Origin: an uncultured Lachnospiraceae bacterium
GTDB taxonomy: Bacteria; Bacillota_A; Clostridia; Lachnospirales; Lachnospiraceae
Length of the DNA stretch: 6,480 bases
Assembly (NCBI GenBank): GCA_902787595.1
Contig: CADAHD010000136.1
Span: forward strand, 1,221 to 7,700
Direction: 5' to 3'
The position numbers and the translations under genes are program-made. Of the stretch, positions 5,393 to 6,480 are shown piece by piece. A model generated the notes under the pieces. It saw nothing but the letters and a program-made list of their open reading frames with translations, was not told where the DNA came from and did not search any database. Each line of letters opens with the position of its first letter. The first letter of the stretch is position 1.

Positions 5393-6480
5393 ATGGAAAA
5401 TTTCAATTTTTACAGCCCTACGGAGTTTGTTTTCGGCAAAGACCGTGAAAACGAATGCGGTGAATATGTTTTAAAACACGGCGGCAGCAAGGTGCTGATC
5501 CACTACGGTGGCGGCAGCGCTGTACGCTCCGGTCTTTTAGACCGTGTCTGCGCTTCGCTTGATAAAGCGGGCGTAAGCTATGTTAAACTGGGCGGCGTTC
5601 AGCCCAATCCCCGCAGCGGTCTCGTTTATCAGGGCATAGATATCTGCCGTAATGAAAAGATCGACTTTATTCTCGCAGTCGGCGGCGGCAGCGTTATCGA
5701 CTCTTCAAAAGCTATAGCTGCCGGAACAGTTTATGACGGTGATTTCTGGGATTTCTATTGCGGAAAGCGCATAACCGAAGCCCTCCCCGTAGGAACCGTT
5801 CTTACCATAGCGGCTGCAGGCAGCGAAGGCAGCCCCGACAGCGTTATCACCAAAGAAGAGGGCATGTTCAAGCGCGGAGCCAGCGGCGACGCCATCCGCC
5901 CCAGATTTTCAATACTTAACCCTGCTCTCACCCAGTCGCTCCCGCCTTATCAGACGGCGGCAGGCATCAGCGATATCATGGCTCACCTCTACGAGCGTTA
6001 TCTTACCAATTCCCGTGAAGTGGAGGTTACCGACCGTCTCATCGAAGGACTGCTCCTTACCATGATCCATGAAGGCCCCAGGGTCATCAAAGATCCCGAC
6101 AATTATGATGCCCGTGCCAATATTATGTGGGCCGGCATGATGGCGCACAATAATTCCTGCGGCGTCGGACGCAGTCAGGACTGGAACAGCCATAATATTG
6201 AACATGAATTATCAGCTCTTTACGACTGCGCGCACGGCGCCGGCCTTGCCGTCACCCTTCCCGCTGTATTCACTTACGTCTGCGATCATGACGTAATGCG
6301 TTTTGCACAGGTTGCTGTCCGCGTATGGGGCTGCCAGATGGATTTTGCAAACCCCAAGGCTACAGCACTTGAAGGTATCGAAAGACTCCGCCGTTTCTTC
6401 ATCTCCATCGGAATGCCTTCAAACTTCGCAGAGCTGGGCGCAGACAAAAAAGATATTCCCAAGCTTGTTGATGTTCTGTG
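5393..6480 (+). CDS. Iron-containing alcohol dehydrogenase, YqhD/butanol-dehydrogenase type (3' end outside window)
   Basis: ATG 5393 follows AAGGAGG by 5 nt and the frame stays open for 362 codons to the window edge; family members are usually about 385-395 aa, so most of the protein is present. It is an NAD(P)H-dependent reductase of aldehydes to alcohols of the group III metal-dependent dehydrogenase family. The N-terminal nucleotide domain shows YGGGS (38-42) and AVGGGSVIDSSKAIA (95-109); the latter is the classic GGGS-x-x-D-x-x-K signature. The GSE at 143-145 corresponds to the family 'ATGSE', here AAGSE. The four metal ligands are present at D194 and H198 ('GISDIMAHLYE'), H267 ('DWNSHNIEHEL') and H281 ('DCAHGAGLAV'). 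These are the same residue numbers as the zinc ligands recalled for E. coli YqhD. NADPH preference is plausible from the GGGS motif but not shown. The likely role is redox balancing by reducing acetaldehyde, butyraldehyde or toxic aldehydes. It lies alone in its transcription unit, downstream of the stem-loop. Confidence 0.95.
   Translation, partial: MENFNFYSPTEFVFGKDRENECGEYVLKHGGSKVLIHYGGGSAVRSGLLDRVCASLDKAGVSYVKLGGVQPNPRSGLVYQGIDICRNEKIDFILAVGGGSVIDSSKAIAAGTVYDGDFWDFYCGKRITEALPVGTVLTIAAAGSEGSPDSVITKEEGMFKRGASGDAIRPRFSILNPALTQSLPPYQTAAGISDIMAHLYERYLTNSREVEVTDRLIEGLLLTMIHEGPRVIKDPDNYDARANIMWAGMMAHNNSCGVGRSQDWNSHNIEHELSALYDCAHGAGLAVTLPAVFTYVCDHDVMRFAQVAVRVWGCQMDFANPKATALEGIERLRRFFISIGMPSNFAELGADKKDIPKLVDVL

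Noticed and set aside
5909..6205. A 98-aa minus-strand ORF within the dehydrogenase gene
   Set aside because: It is a shadow of a gene with all catalytic residues intact and has no initiation signal.
1..6480. CRISPR array, tRNA, rRNA, insertion sequence or attachment site
   Set aside because: I saw no regularly spaced repeats, no tRNA cloverleaf or CCA end, no transposase motif and no long terminal inverted repeats.

Overview
The window looks like low-to-mid G+C Firmicute chromosome. The gene style fits an anaerobic gut clostridium, and a Ruminococcus-like member of the Oscillospiraceae is my best guess. The basis is strong GGAGG-type ribosome binding sites, short gaps between genes on one strand, a secreted surface-type protein, and an iron-family alcohol dehydrogenase with many C-ending codons. 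The genus is inferred from gene style only, not from a database match.

Left edge: the last ~53 codons of an AraC-family regulator run rightward and stop at 164. A short secreted-protein ORF (606 to 103) converges on it and overlaps its 3' end by 62 bp. That ORF may be the remnant of a longer surface protein.

Centre: three genes on the minus strand form a compact apparent operon. In transcription order they are an acidic 147-aa protein (4359-3916), a 790-aa highly charged Lys/Glu-rich protein (3896-1524, GTG start) and a ~273-aa protein with an N-terminal GNAT acetyltransferase fold and what looks like a second, degenerate GNAT domain (1506-685). The gaps are 19 bp and then a stop codon that overlaps or nearly abuts the next start. 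An extended -10 promoter sits ~110 bp upstream of the first gene. I do not recognise the first two proteins. This operon is the best candidate in the window for an undescribed system. A small acidic partner, a large helical charged protein and an acyltransferase-fold enzyme could be a chaperone/substrate/modifier set, but that is inference.

Right: a TerB-like gene (4755-5159) is divergently arranged and may be preceded by a short, very basic small ORF (4626-4739). A stem-loop terminator candidate follows at 5189-5220. The window ends inside a separately expressed, incomplete YqhD/butanol-dehydrogenase-type iron-family alcohol dehydrogenase (5393 onward). It carries the full set of four metal ligands, and inverted repeats lie in its leader and promoter. 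Base composition is visibly more A+T-rich over the 790-aa gene than over the dehydrogenase gene.
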